From Tillandsia leiboldiana (lineage: Eukaryota > Streptophyta > Magnoliopsida > Poales > Bromeliaceae): a stretch of DNA of 64,000 bases. Shown here one piece after another: positions 14,201 to 25,100 of the stretch (positions are counted from its first letter, which is position 1; every line of letters starts with the position of its first letter). The stretch lies in NCBI GenBank assembly GCA_029204045.2, contig CM055077.1:9810584-9874583 (forward strand), in the 5' to 3' direction. The notes beneath the pieces are model-generated. The model saw only the letters and a list, made by a program, of their open reading frames with translations. It was not told where the DNA came from and did no database searches. The translations under genes were made by a program, and so were the position numbers.

Positions 14201-14806
14201 CTTATGCAGGCAGGAGTGAGATCTGAGGCCCAAAAGCTGGAGCCCAAATTGCAAACTTTTGATTCTGGTGCATAGAGATGCTACCGGAGGGATTTCATTA
14301 CAATGCTTCTCCTAAAATCATTTACTCTTTCAGCGGCAAGCAGCCGGTCGCCAACAAAAGGGTTTCGCAAGAAAACACGAAAGCGCGGGGATTCTGATGC
14401 GGAGGAAAGCTTTAATGCGATTCCGCATTCCAAAAGCCGAAGCTCACACAGAGAAGCCATTGGAGGGGAGAGATTTCAGCAAAGTACTTCTCCTAAAAGC
14501 ACTACTCTGAAAGAATCTAAGAAGAAGAAGAGATAAGGATGATCGAGAAGGGGGAGGGGCAAACCTGTAGTCAGAGGTGGTGGCGGGGAAATTGGCGGCA
14601 GCGAGGGCGTCGGCAGCGTCGGCGTGGCGCTGGTCGTCGTCGAGGGTGCTGCCGTACTCGCTCTTGATGGACCAGGAGTCGGCAGCCACTGACCGGTCGT
14701 CGTCCGACACCAGATCGCCGGCAGCCGGGGGAGGCGGCGGTCGGGACATGGGGAGCTCCGAGTCATCCTGCGGCGGTGCCAGCGGCGGAACCCGCATCCC
14801 CGCCAT
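1153..14806 (-). CDS. eEF1A lysine N-methyltransferase (EEF1AKMT2/METTL10/Efm4 family), 7 exons
   Basis: Exons on the minus strand: 14806-14565, 9193-9065, 7271-7074, 5023-4927, 2077-1974, 1528-1477, 1365-1153. Together they give 1035 nt, or 344 residues plus a TGA stop. All introns are GT-AG and every phase fits. The product is a cytosolic class I, SAM-dependent methyltransferase. By family knowledge it methylates a lysine of translation factor eEF1A. Motif I (VLDVGTGNG) is at residues 172-180, the acidic ribose-binding region (LTGTDYS) at 194-200, VDD at 223-225, LDKGTLDAIG near 239-248, and the C-terminal GGVEGSRVCTVAFL near the end. Residues 1-80 are Pro/Ala/Asp-rich and probably flexible. 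The start is the first in-frame ATG, in good context (CCATGGCG). For exon 4 I chose the acceptor at 5024 because it gives GFWDLTG, closer to the family than the alternative six bases upstream. One oddity is VAPRG where relatives have VAPGG. Total intron length is about 12.6 kb, swollen by repeats. The gene looks intact and functional. Confidence 0.95.
2644..2968. mobile_element. Small terminal-inverted-repeat element of the GTGCC-rich family, intron 4
   Basis: The left end reads AAGGATTTAAGTATCGTGGC. The right end, reversed, reads AAGGATTTTAGTGCCCATCG. Between them is an AT-rich core flanked by blocks rich in GTGCC/GGCAC. The length of about 325 bp fits a non-autonomous DNA element. Similar ends recur in intron 1 at about 10509, 11700-11900 and 12437-12606. 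No clear target duplication was found. Confidence 0.5.
2971..3101. repeat. Tandem duplication, two 71-bp units
   Basis: Unit one begins TTCTCACCCATTCGG at 2971 and unit two TTCTCACCTATTCGG at 3042. Both contain ATTAACATGTTGAT and ACATAGAC. It is intronic and directly adjoins the small transposon on its left. Confidence 0.7.
5208..5239. repeat. (CT)n microsatellite in intron 3
   Basis: An uninterrupted CT run of about 16 units is flanked on both sides by AGACCATGAGGTGACAAG. The flanking copy suggests the microsatellite grew inside a short duplication. Confidence 0.9.
6270..6362. repeat. Degenerate GTGCC/GGCAC-rich repeat fragment, intron 3
   Basis: The segment has the alternating GCATG, GTGGCA and GTGCC texture of the family seen at 2644 and in intron 1, but no recognisable ends. 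It is assigned by composition only. Confidence 0.3.
8040..8870. mobile_element. Probable terminal-inverted-repeat DNA element in intron 2
   Basis: The left part (about 8072-8190) carries CAGAAATTTCATAGATACTC and ATGAATGCCCTTCC. The reverse of the right part (about 8770-8870) carries CTGAAATTTCATTAATACCC and TCAATGCCCTCC in the same order and spacing. Arms of about 100 bp are therefore imperfectly inverted. The interior is AT-rich without coding potential. Exact ends and a target duplication could not be fixed. Confidence 0.45.
9871..10494. mobile_element. Non-autonomous Mutator-like element (624 bp) in intron 1
   Basis: Ends are GGGTAAAATGTATAGAGACC and, reversed, GGGAAATATGTATGGAGACC. The inverted similarity continues inward for over 200 bp, including AAGTTTATCAAATAGTTTAA on both arms. 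The insertion is bracketed by a perfect 9-bp direct repeat AAAATTAAA at 9862-9870 and 10495-10503, the length typical of Mutator-superfamily insertions. There is no transposase frame, so it must have moved in trans. Confidence 0.8.
10505..10660. repeat. GTGCC-rich family member, left end only
   Basis: It begins GAAGGATTAAAGTGTCGTGG, close to the left end of the 2644 element. It continues through GCGTGCCGG, GGCACGC and CGTGCC motifs, then fades into AT-rich sequence with no right end. Confidence 0.45.
11700..11900. repeat. GTGCC-rich family member, right end present
   Basis: It contains GCAGCGTACCGTGCCACGG and ends in ACACTTTAATCCTTCC. Reversed, that end is GGAAGGATTAAAGTGT, matching the terminal sequence of the family. 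A 126-codon frame over it is explained by the CT-rich flank and the repeat. Confidence 0.45.
12430..12606. repeat. GTGCC/GCACG-rich family member
   Basis: It begins CCAAGGATTGCCACGCC and ends near ACGTTAAGATCC, with repeated GCCAGCA, GCAGCACG and CGTGCC words inside. It is the most diverged of the recognisable copies. Confidence 0.4.
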
Positions 14807-14945
14807 GGACGCCTGGCTTTGTCGGAGAAGAGGAAGCTGATTATTTTGGAACCCTAGAGGCAAGATATAGACGGAACAGAAGCGAGGGGGCGTGAGTCTG
14901 AGGAGTAGAGGAGGAGAAGAGCTGTAGAGGAAGAGACACGGCGCA

Positions 14946-15057
14946 AATTTTATGGGGAGCAGACCCGAGCAAGTTTGTTTGGGGCTGCTCCCGGATGGGC
15001 GCCGTGTGGCATGACAGCCACGCGGCGCCCATCAAAAGAAGGCGCTCGCTGCTCCCC
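14946..15057 (-). promoter_or_regulatory. Probable core promoter of the methyltransferase gene with adjacent palindrome
   Basis: On the minus strand a TATA-like ATAAAATT (14953-14946) lies about 140 bp upstream of the ATG and is followed by a CT-rich leader. Immediately upstream is a nested inverted repeat. Outer arms GGGGAGCAG (14954-14962) and CTGCTCCCC (15049-15057) flank an inner 17-bp stem (14994-15010 with 15017-15033, one mismatch) around a 6-base loop, ATGACA. The structure could be a fold-back transposon or a cruciform-forming promoter element. The TATA assignment is inference. Confidence 0.45.
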
Positions 15058-15108
15058 CATTTGGAAGAGCAGCGGGCAATTTGCCGTGCAGCTAGTGCAC
15101 ATTTCTTT

Positions 15109-15164
15109 ATTTTTTTTTTTTTTTCTTTTTTTTTTTCCTTTTTTTTTTTTTTTTTTTTTTTTTT
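15109..15164. repeat. Poly-T tract
   Basis: About 56 bases are almost all T, interrupted by a few C. The tract lies between the promoter palindrome and an AT-rich spacer. It may be the tail of an old minus-strand retroposon, but no body is recognisable. Confidence 0.8.
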
Positions 15165-15165
15165 G

Positions 15166-16508
15166 ACTAATTTGCAAAATAAAAATTACAGATTTTATAT
15201 TTTACCAAAATAAGTTATTTTTTAAAATTTTATATATTAGATTTGAATTTTTTAGTAAACTAATCAAAATATTATTTTTTCTTTTTCTGTCTCGTTCGTT
15301 TTTTTCGGTCTTTTTATCTCTCACTTTCTGACCATTCTTTTCTCTATGTTTTCTCATTTTTCTTCTTGCTCCTCATTCTCTTCCACCCCTCACGTCGACG
15401 TCACACTCCTCTTTTCTACTTGACTCACGCCTTTGTTGGCGCCAACAATAACAGTATTAAAACAGATCGTAGAAATAAGATTGTGACAGAAAGCATGATT
15501 GTGGACGGCAACAGTAATTAAGTTGCCGCAGAATTTGAGAATGATAGGGAAGGAGAGCGGGTCGGAGTGACGATGGCGGCTACGACAAAGGGCGAGGAAA
15601 GGGACACACTAGTAGAAAAGGAGACAGATGATAGAAAAAAAAGACGAAGAAAGAATAAAAAAAAAAAAAACAAAAACAAATATAATTTTCTTCTTTTCAT
15701 CAAGAAGTAGAAAAGAAAAACGAAATTGCACTATTTGAGACTAAATTGTATTGTTAGAGCCTAAGTTGCATTATTTAAAATTATTTGAAACTAAGTTACA
15801 TTACAAAAAATAGAAGTTAAACTATTTGAGACTAAGTTGCACTATTTGATATTTAAGTTGCACTGTTTAAGAAGATATAGTAGTGACATGAAACCTAGGT
15901 GGAACCCTAGAATGCGGAACATGGTGAAGTATAGACAACTATACAAAGTTGAACTAGAGAACAAATAAACACATGAAAGAACTTACTGAGAAGCCCAAGA
16001 GGACATTGAAACTTAGGGTGTAAATTAAAATACAAGTCGCAATCTTCTAGAAGTGTCATTGTGGGAGAGGCTCGATTACTCTCGACTCCCTATGCAGCAA
16101 TCTTGGGAGAAGCTCGATTTGCCTCGACTCCTTATGCCGTACTTGGGGAAGTCCAATTGCCTTCGACCCGAAGTGCCTATCGATTGCCCTCAACTCTTCA
16201 TGAGGTGTTTACAATAGAAATAAAGCCAAACTAGTAAGTTGGTCAAAGAAGAGGTATGATTGGACGATCATCTAGGTCATCGATATTATCATATCATCCT
16301 TGACATATTGTTATTTCACCAAAGACATAGTAGTTGTATTTACTTCTTATATTTCTATTATAATAATAGTAATTTTATTATTATTATTATTCTACTAATA
16401 CCTCTTTTGGACCAAGTGAGTATAAAACGCCACTTTTGATGGTTGCAACTACTGTAAACATATTTTAAGTTCTTACCCTATTGTTGTTATTGCTTTTCAG
16501 AGCCGCCC
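15166..16508. other. Intergenic spacer with two low-copy tandem arrays
   Basis: No gene is visible. At 15726-15875 a motif of the type TTGCACTATTTGAGACTAAG recurs about five times with variable spacing. At 16039-16205 a unit containing CTCGACTCC and TATGC recurs about four times at roughly 45 bp. The remainder is AT-rich. Confidence 0.6.
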
Positions 16509-16905
16509 TGTCACGCCCTGGGTTAGGCTGGAATCCAAGCTCACAAACTATCCGCCGCCTATACGGAAAATCCAGCACACGCGAAGCGTCTAACCTGTAA
16601 AAATAAAATCAACTATAACTACTACACAAATATATTAGAGCTGAAATAAAAACTGCTAAAGATAAAATATAGTTCACTGTAAATACAATATCCCAAAACT
16701 ATACATCTGCCACCTCATATACTGTGAAAATAAAGATATATACGTATGTATAATGTATAACTCTCAAAATCAGCCACTACGAGGTGCTCTTCTAACTCAG
16801 TGAGCACATACAAGTAGGGGATAAGCTCATGACTCCCTTAATTGGATCAGACACATCAACAAGAGTGGAGGTCTCTATAAAAAGGTCAACAACAAAGGGC
16901 GTGAG

Positions 16906-19900
16906 TGTGAGGACCCGAATCCCGCGGGAGGATTACTGTTAGACTAGCAGCTTCTGGAAGCCTTTGTTGGGTGTTCGAGTGGTTTGTGGGCATCTTGGAC
17001 TCAAGAATTGGACCCTGTGTGTTGAGTTGAGCCCGAGTGTAGTCAGAGGCAGTTGTCGAATTTTTAGGGGTGTTTTTGCACAAAATGGACTTCGAATTTG
17101 GATTCACCGCGGAAAAACGATGGAAATTGACTATTTGGACGTTTTATTCGGAGTCCGGACGCCCGAAAACGGACACCCGGAAGTTTTTACTGTTTTTGGG
17201 TGCATGGTGGACCGGTGGACCGAAGGGAGTGCCACGTGGCGGCTTTCTACTGGTGCCGTACGCCACGTGGCGGAGCGGGAGAGGTGACGCAGTGGGCTCG
17301 GCCCACGGGAGCGACCGCGGGCAGCACGCGGGCACGGGCAGGCGCGCAGGCAGGGCGCGATGCAGCGGAGCAGGTGTGCCAGGTGGCAGCTTCCTATTGG
17401 AGCGCGGTGGACACGTGGCAGCGTGTGGTTGGGTGGCGCAGTGGGCGCGGTCCGCTGAGCAGCGCGGGGTGGTGCATGGACCGGGCGGGACATGTGGCGG
17501 ATTTCGGTTGGCGGGCTCACGCAGGCAAGGACCACCGAAGCGCGCGGGGGCGCCAGGCGGTGCTGCAGGAGTGGTCGGGACCATAATTGCGGGCCACGTG
17601 GCGCCCGCTGATTCGCGGGCGCCACCCACCTGCGTTGACCGGGAGCGGCCACGCGGCGCCCCGCGTGTGGCGGGGCTTGCTGTCGCCTGTTCGGGGTGAC
17701 GTGGCGCTCCCAGGGCGTTTCGGGCGCACGCTGTGTGGGGCCTTGCAGCGGATTCGAGCGCCCGAATCTGGTGTGGACGCCCGAATCCAGGGACACATTG
17801 GGGATTTTGGCAATCATTTTTGTGGGCCTATAAATAGGCCCCTTGGAGCTTCTTTTCTGGTTTTTCTGGCCGGTTTCTCTGGGGGACTTCTACAAAGAAA
17901 TTGTTCCCCTCCTTGATCTACACCTTGTGGAGGAGTTCTAGGATTTTTAGTGGCACGCACTTCGAGGTTTTCGATTTTACGGCGCAGCGAGACGTTCTTG
18001 CATTGGTGTTCTTCTCCGTCGCATTTCGGTGCGTGGACTCCCCCGGGCTACTCCGGCAGTATTTTTCGGCGATTCTTGCGCCATCGTCTTCACGACAGGT
18101 AGGGCTGCGTTTCCCATGTTTGCTGTTTCTTCTCTTTCCGAGGTTTTCTTGGGCTTTTCGGACCATTTTGTGACCATATTTTCTGGGGCGGAGTTTTGGA
18201 CAGCATTGGAGTTTTTATGGGTTTTCTCCGCGCTCGAGTGACGGAATAAGGTGTGCAAGTACTCGATTCGTATCTACACGATGCAAGGAACATCACCGTG
18301 ATTTTTCTGGAATTTTTAGAGGTAGGGACAAAGGTGAAAATTACACTTTTTCTGGGCGGAGTTTTACAGATTTTGTTCTTGGGAATTTTGAGGTGGTCAT
18401 CTTGTTGGTTTTGTAACTTGACCTACAAAACTCGGATTGAGACGTGCAGGTACTCGTTTCGATCGGCTCGACGCGAGGAACGCAACGGTTATTTTTCCAT
18501 ATTTTTCCGAGTTCATCTCGCAGGTGAGATTTAGCCATCTTCAGGGCTGGTTGTGTGGACAGCGGCATGTTGTATGTTATTGGGATTGATTGTTCGCCGT
18601 TTGGTTATTGTTACAGTTTGGGTGTTTTGCGTGGACTACGGTTATTGGACAGCGAGGGGGTTTTACAGCGGTGGATTGCGCGTGTCCAGGTGGGTGGTTG
18701 CTATATCCCTCTTTTCTGACATACCCACTAGGAATATTACAGAGATCTTTTTGGGACATTTATGATCGGTATTTGCTATTCTTATGAGCCTATCATGTGA
18801 GACATATCATGTTGGGAATGTTATTAGGAAATTACTAAGTTGGAATTACGATTGTATTTGGAACTTATACATGTTGGCATGGACATAATATTAGTACTTA
18901 ATCTTGCATGTGGTAGTAGTGTCATGTTTGGACAACGTGGAATATCTTGTTGGTAGGTACTACTTGAGGCTCTTTTGGACATTTATAGGTGGATGGTTTA
19001 TGTGAGGGTAGTCAGTGGATTTTAGACATGTGTAAATGTTTAATGACTTTAGCATGATGGTTATATCTATGCGGAACTATTACCTAATACACATGTGGGA
19101 CCATTAGTTGTTATACTTTTTCAATTTGCATGAGGACAATTGCATGCTTGTATGGACATCTAGATAGGCCACTGTTTATTGCTACACTATCTTATTGGAA
19201 CTTGACTTAGGAGAAAACATGTTTGCTTTCTTTCTCCTCATTCTTTAGTCAGGGGGATATTGTTGCTCGGGTTTGAGCAAGGATTGGGATAGTGTTGTAG
19301 AATACCGGGTTTTCGGATGGCGCGTCGACCTCGCGAGATGGCTTGGTGCGGAGGATATTGCCTCGGGCGTGTTCCACCTGTGTCTTCAGTTGAGTTCGGG
19401 TTGATTTGGATCTACGCGGAAGCCCCAGCTCGATTCGGAGTTTTCCGGGCATTGTGCGCCGATAGAGGACTGGTTTCGGAAAAGCCTCGACTTCTCTGTG
19501 GAGTGCAGAAATATCGGGAATACTTGGAACAAGCGTATCTTTTGATTACAGCGGAGTCCGGGAGGTTCCGGACTGACGCGGAGGATCCGAAGGCGAAAAG
19601 TGAGTCGGAACTAACGATTTTGGAGCCGGTTTTTGGAATGAGCACCCCGACTCAACGGTTGAGCTTTTTGAGAAGAAAAAGCTGTGGACACGTGTATTTT
19701 CAGATTACAGCGGAGTTCGGGAGGTTCCGGACTGGTGCGGAGGCCCCGAGGGTAAAAAGTGAGTTGTTGTGGGCTTTTATGGATTATTTAATTAATTTTT
19801 GTTAATTAATTAGTGGCATTTTGTGTCTTTGGTCTGTGAGTAAGTGATTGAAGGAAAGAGAAAGAAAGGAAGTGAGAGTGGAAATTTTATTTAAATTAGT

Positions 19901-21051
19901 GACACTACAGCTACCTACCACCATCTCTTTAATTAAGGCCATCCTTAATTATCTCTGCCACGTCATCGTCCCCTACAAAGAATGCAAAACAGAGGAAATA
20001 GGGGTGAAGCAGAGGAAAAATTGGAGGAAGAAAAAAGAGAAGAAGAAGAGGAAATGAGAAGAGGAAAAAGAAGGAAAGTGGGGAAATGCATGAGTTTTGT
20101 TAGTAGGAACCTGCTGCTGGGCCAAGCGGAGCCGAGCGGAGTGCGCGCGTCGAGCCTCTTGGATAAGGTATGCGCAGTTTTTTTTAGAAGCTTGGTTTTT
20201 GGTCTTTAATGGAGGTTTTGGGTTTTGTTTTGGAGTTGTTGTTGGTGGTTTTATTTTTCTGGCTTGCTGGCCTTGTTGGAACTGCCAAGGGGGGAGAGAG
20301 AGAATGGAGTTTTGCTATCGCATCGGCGCGGCTTACTTACCCGATGATGAGGGCGGCATAGATTGAGTTTATTGGGATGGTTTTGGTAACTGATGCATAC
20401 TTACGGTTGTTTCAGTCTGGGGCTGTACTTAGAGGCATGGCAGGTGCATTTAGAGGCATAGTAGTGGTAGTTTCTCTTTTACAATAGTTTTATTGCTTAC
20501 CACTCTTCTTCCCCTTTTTGCCTCTGGTAGACCTAGTGGGTGCGTCAGGGCGTGAGGCTTTACCCACTAGGGGAGGCTACTGGTTTACTAGTAGTTCTCA
20601 CCCCCATTCTTCTTTTTCTTTTTCTTCTCCTTTGTTTTGCAGAGTCTTCTGCGGGTGCTGCTGGGCGCACAGCGGCGGGTCGAGCAGAGAGGACGACTGA
20701 GTAGATAGACAGTGGGCCTGACAGTGAGTTAGCTAGACTTATACCTCTTATGTATTCTATCTCAGACGGTTGTTCTTTTACCTTTTTGGGGTCTGGCTTT
20801 AGCCAGCTGGTTGTATCTTTTTGTGGTGAGCTGGGAGAGATACTTGTACTTTTATTTTACAGATGTATTGTATTTTTACTTCCAGTTCAGTCTGAGATGT
20901 ACTAATTTTAGTTCAGCTCTGTTTTATTGCTCTTTTATTATTATCTAATTTATCTGAGCAGGTTACCGGCGCTTCGTGTATGCGAAAAATTCCGTGTGCA
21001 CGGCGGATCTGTAGACGAGCCCGAGTTCTGGTTTACACTCGGGGCGTGACA
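16906..21051 (+). mobile_element. Solo LTR, Ty3 family A (4146 bp)
   Basis: It starts TGTGAGGACCCGAATCC and ends CGGGGCGTGACA. It is flanked by a perfect 5-bp target duplication GTGAG (16901-16905 and 21052-21056). No internal region is present, so it is the product of recombination between two LTRs. The layout is a U3 rich in CACGTGGC boxes, a TATA box CTATAAATAG near 17829, a long AT-rich body, and an imperfect internal duplication (CAGCGGAGT...GGGAGGTTCCGGACT) near 19552 and 19710. Open frames inside are non-homologous and are not called as genes. Confidence 0.9.
17233..17838 (+). promoter_or_regulatory. LTR promoter with G-box/ABRE-like array
   Basis: CACGTGGC occurs at 17233-17240, 17264-17271, 17412-17419 and 17595-17602, with a further ACGTGGC at about 17698. 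All lie upstream of a TATA box (CTATAAATAG, about 17829-17838). ACGTGGC is the core of abscisic-acid response elements and of G-boxes bound by plant bZIP and bHLH factors. Stress or hormone response of the element is an inference from motif density. Confidence 0.6.
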
Positions 21052-21383
21052 GTGAGGACTACTAAAAAGAAGTAGTCCTCAGTGGGTACCGACACCGACT
21101 ATGACAATATACCCACTAGGTCCACTAGAGGTATAAGTAAGAAAATCTACTATAACAACAGGATAAAAACTAGAATAAAACTCCATAGCTACTCTACCTC
21201 TAAACTATCCATGCTTAAAATAAAACAGCTGGAATATGAAGTATGCATCGACTCGCTAACGGGTGCTCAACACCAACCCATTCCCAAAAATTGATGCGAA
21301 GGTCCAATCAAGCCTGCGCCTACTTACCACCATACACCACCCTCGAGATGGTCGGCCACACTACGATGACACCACCCTTGAGG

Positions 21384-21616
21384 TGTAATAACTCTCGGTT
21401 AATTATTTCCGTTGACTTTGACTTTTGGTACAAAATTCAATAGTTTTAGTATCTCTCGTGCTTTGCTTTCGTCAAACGGGTTTTAGCGGCGCGATCGGGG
21501 GAGGATTCCGATGTGCGGATCTCCCAAATCGGGCCTTTTCGTGTTAATGGGTACTACCCAATGGGTTGAACCCGTTAAGGGTTCGATCCATCGGAGGGTG
21601 GGTTGGGGTTTTCCCC

Positions 21617-21710
<94 letters not shown>

Positions 21711-22137
21711 CCTTAGGGTTTGTACGTACACAATAATTAATCTTCTTTACTCATTTGTTAGTAGAATAGTTTTAAACCGCCGCTTCCCAGTTAGGGTTTT
21801 CATCCCTCGACCTACTCCTGGTGACGAAACCAGAGCAATCAACGCCTTCTGCAGAGATCGAACCCCGCGGAGCACCGCCGTCGGTTGGATCGCGTCGCCT
21901 TCTTCTTCCAACGAGGTTAGTCTACCTCATTCCTTCCCGGTCCCTAATCTTTTCTGTTCTTTCGGTTTCTTTTCACTTTTGTTTGCGTCGCTAAGGCAAC
22001 CTCACCGCCGCGCCGTGCGTTGCGGGCGCATGTCCGCGCAGCGCGGGGCCGCGTGCAGCCAACCCGGCCGCGCGGGGCTGCGCCGCGCTGCGCGCGCACG
22101 CCGCGCGCCGCCAGGGTTTGGCCGCGTGGGGCCCTGC
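21384..22137 (+). mobile_element. Family B LTR, left part (interrupted)
   Basis: It starts TGTAATAACTCTCGG. It carries a GATCGGGGGAGGATTCCG/CGGATCTCCC block that is found in the other family B LTRs, a long TA microsatellite, a leader, and the beginning of a GC-rich minisatellite. The family A element at 22138 splits it. The remainder resumes at 32802. Confidence 0.65.
21618..21706. repeat. (TA)n microsatellite, about 44 units
   Basis: An unbroken TA run of about 89 bases sits just upstream of the LTR leader, where the other family B LTRs have their TATA box. Confidence 0.95.
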
Positions 22138-25100
22138 TGTCACGCCCCGGCGTCGAAACTGCGACCCGGGCTCGCCAAAAGATCCGCCGCCCATACGGGA
22201 AGCCCCGTATAGACGAAGCGACTAACCTGCAAAAGATCAACTATACTATACAGATATCAGAGCTGAAAGTAAACTACTGAAAATGAAAATCAACTACTGT
22301 ACAACTGGAAATAAAGATACAATGTCCATCTCCCAAATACGATCATATACAAAGTCCTCTAATACAAAACTCAGAACTCAAAAGGGAGATATCTCCAATA
22401 AATACATCAGTGTACAGGCTCTCAATACATAAAATGTCCTCACTACATCAGTCTCTCAAACTGCAAAGTAAAATACAACTCTATACCTCACTACAAAGGT
22501 CTCTCAACATGAACTCTCAAAAAGTAAGGGGGTACATCTACTCTCTGGACGACGACTGGTAGGGATCTATCTCGCGATTCCCTCGCCTCGGTCAGAAGGA
22601 TCAGCAACTGGAGCAACAGGAACAGGAGTAGAAGTCCCTAGGGAAAAAGACACCACGACGGGTGTGAGAACTACTTCCCACAGTAGTTCTCAGTGGGTGC
22701 CGCCAACAAGCCCGACGGTCTGCCCACTAAGTCTACTAGAGGCATAAAGTAACAATATAATACTGAAATGAAAGGGCTGGAAAAGTAACTCTGCAGCTAC
22801 TATGCCTCTATCTAGATGCTCAAAAAGTGGAACAGATGATAACATGGTGCATCTACTATCCCTCAACTCAGATCACCCAATCTACCTGACTGCCTCCTCG
22901 GGTCCAGTCAAACCTGCGCCTACCTACTGCAGTTATATCCCGGAGGACCGGACTGACATAGGTATGTCCATAGCTGCCAAAACTGGCTCAGTCAGAGGGA
23001 CGGCGTCGACAAGTCGCGATACCAAAGTGCAGACCCACCCCGGACGTGGCACTCGAGGGGAGCGACCCCAACGAGGACAAGGGTATCCGGGCACTCTGTC
23101 GAGCTCAAGTGGCACTGCAGGCTATAGTCCAAAATCCACGCCCACGCTCTGAACGGAAAGACTCAGAATCCTCAATCATCTCGCACAACGGTCGGAGCAC
23201 TCTCGACGACTCAGCTGATCAGCTCTCTCGAATCACAAAACACTAGCCTCTCCAACAGCTCTCAGCACAACACACACTGGCTGGAGATACTCCACAGCCA
23301 GGATCGACCCACAACTCAGAGCCAATAGGTCGGACAACACTCAACGACCCGGGACCACCGTCAATCCCGACGGTTCCCAACAACACAGGCCAGAAGATAC
23401 CCGACAGCCTGGGATCACCGTCTACACAACAGCTCCCCGCGACAGAACAACAAACTCACAGAAAAGACCGACACCATAAGGGTTCGGAAACCCGATAGGC
23501 CGGTGCTTAGAACCCTATCAAACAAGAACAGACTCTAGGCTCCGCCTATCGAAGTTCCCGACCCCCTTATAGTTCGGGAACATGACAACCTCGGTACAAC
23601 ACGAAGAAAACACCAACCAGGGCGTGAAAGTTCCGGGAGACCTACACCTACAACCCTATCAAACAAGAACAGGTTCCAGGCTCGGCCCCCGTGGCTTTCG
23701 TCCCGACAAAGGAACGGCCCCTAGAACCCAGACCATTCGAATCCTTTTGAGTGGAGAATTTTACAGAAAAAAGGTGACATTTGTTACTGAAACCCATTTT
23801 TACTCAACCCACGCAGGGTGAGGACTAAAAGTAGTTCCCTTTTTACAAAACTATCTTGATTTGAGAAGAAACCCATTTTAATGATTTTTAGTTCTTTTAG
23901 GAAAAACAGTTAGAAAACAAGTATTTATACCCAAACCCCGAAGGACTGATGCCTTTGTCCAATCAAACAAGAACAGACTCCAGCGGCCCTTCGATGCTTG
24001 GAAGAAAACATTGGTAGACTAAAATCATGTGTATGTCGAAAAGGGTTCTGGGTTCTAGGTCCTGCTAACACTGGTACACAACTGCCACTATCACAGTGGC
24101 GACAGCAAAAACAGGGAAACAAGACCTCCCGGGACTACCGTTTACCCAAACGGCTCCCGGCACAGATAAGCGACCAACTATATCTACCAGACTCCACTCT
24201 GCTCCCAAGCACGAGTGCAAATGCATCCCACACTAAAAGGAAGTCCCGACCACTCGGCCCACTACCCGGGCGAGGAAGACACTATGTCCAGGAATAGAAG
24301 AATAGTGTGGATGTCTAAAGCATAAATAAACCTAGCCCAGATGAGGGTTTTCTACTAGTCTGGTTACACATGCAACATATGATGGGGTGCTAGGTCAAGT
24401 TCCAAGATATCAATAATCAACAGTTTGTAGGAGAGAAATAAACACATGATCATCTAACAACATCAGGAACATCAATTCCTATATTCTAGCATGCTATACA
24501 AAATACATTTACAACATGCATGTTCCTATGCAGATAGAATTAATGCACAGTCCATTGGTCATGAAGACAAGGCCACCCACCTGAAGGCGCTAACTGTCCA
24601 AGATCCAACAGCTGAAAACACCAGGAGAAGCAACCACCGATAATCCACAGTCCCAAAATCCCAGAACAACTCCTCCTGGGTACAACACAGGGTTCACAGT
24701 TACACTTAATTCCAACAATTAACCAAATACACGCAGTCTAAAAATCAGTCCCCAAAGATGCAATTTTTCACCTGCTGAAAGGGCTCCGAAAAAAATCCAA
24801 TAAAAATACCACATCGATCCTCGCGTCGAGACCTTCGAAACGGGTACCTGCACGCCCAATTCCGAGCCCCGTAGGCCAAGTTAAAAATTCCACAACGCAG
24901 GGTGCTCACAACCACACAACGACACGACTGTAAATCCATGCACAAATAAGGGAGAAAATTATACCTCCGGAAAAGCCTCAGGAAAATCCAAGAAAAATAC
25001 GGTGATAATCCTTGCGTCGCGTAGATGCAAAAAGTGTATAGGAGCATCTCAATCCGATGTCCGAACGCGGAGATAAAAATCCGGCAAGGTGTCGCTGTCC

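Larger units (their letters stand above)
16509..21383 (-). mobile_element. Family A LTR fragment, split by a solo LTR
   Basis: The plus strand begins TGTCACGCCCTGGGTTAGGC at 16509, matching the family A LTR terminus seen at 22138. It stops at 16905 and resumes at 21052 with the GAACTACT...AGTAGTCCTCAGTGGGT segment that has its counterpart near 22660-22690. It is truncated near 21383, where a family B LTR starts. Orientation is minus. It is clearly diverged from the three better preserved family A LTRs, so it is probably older. Confidence 0.75.

Noticed and set aside
14841..14863. Upstream in-frame extension of the methyltransferase start
   Set aside because: The codon at 14863 is TTG, not ATG. 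The first in-frame ATG, at 14806, has good context and a family-like start.
17070..17817. Overlapping frames of 209 and 228 codons on opposite strands
   Set aside because: They lie in the U3 of the solo family A LTR; composition-driven, no domain.
21511..22212. 233-codon frame with a Tyr-Ile repeat
   Set aside because: It translates the TA microsatellite and runs across the junction of two different transposons, so it cannot be an ancestral gene.
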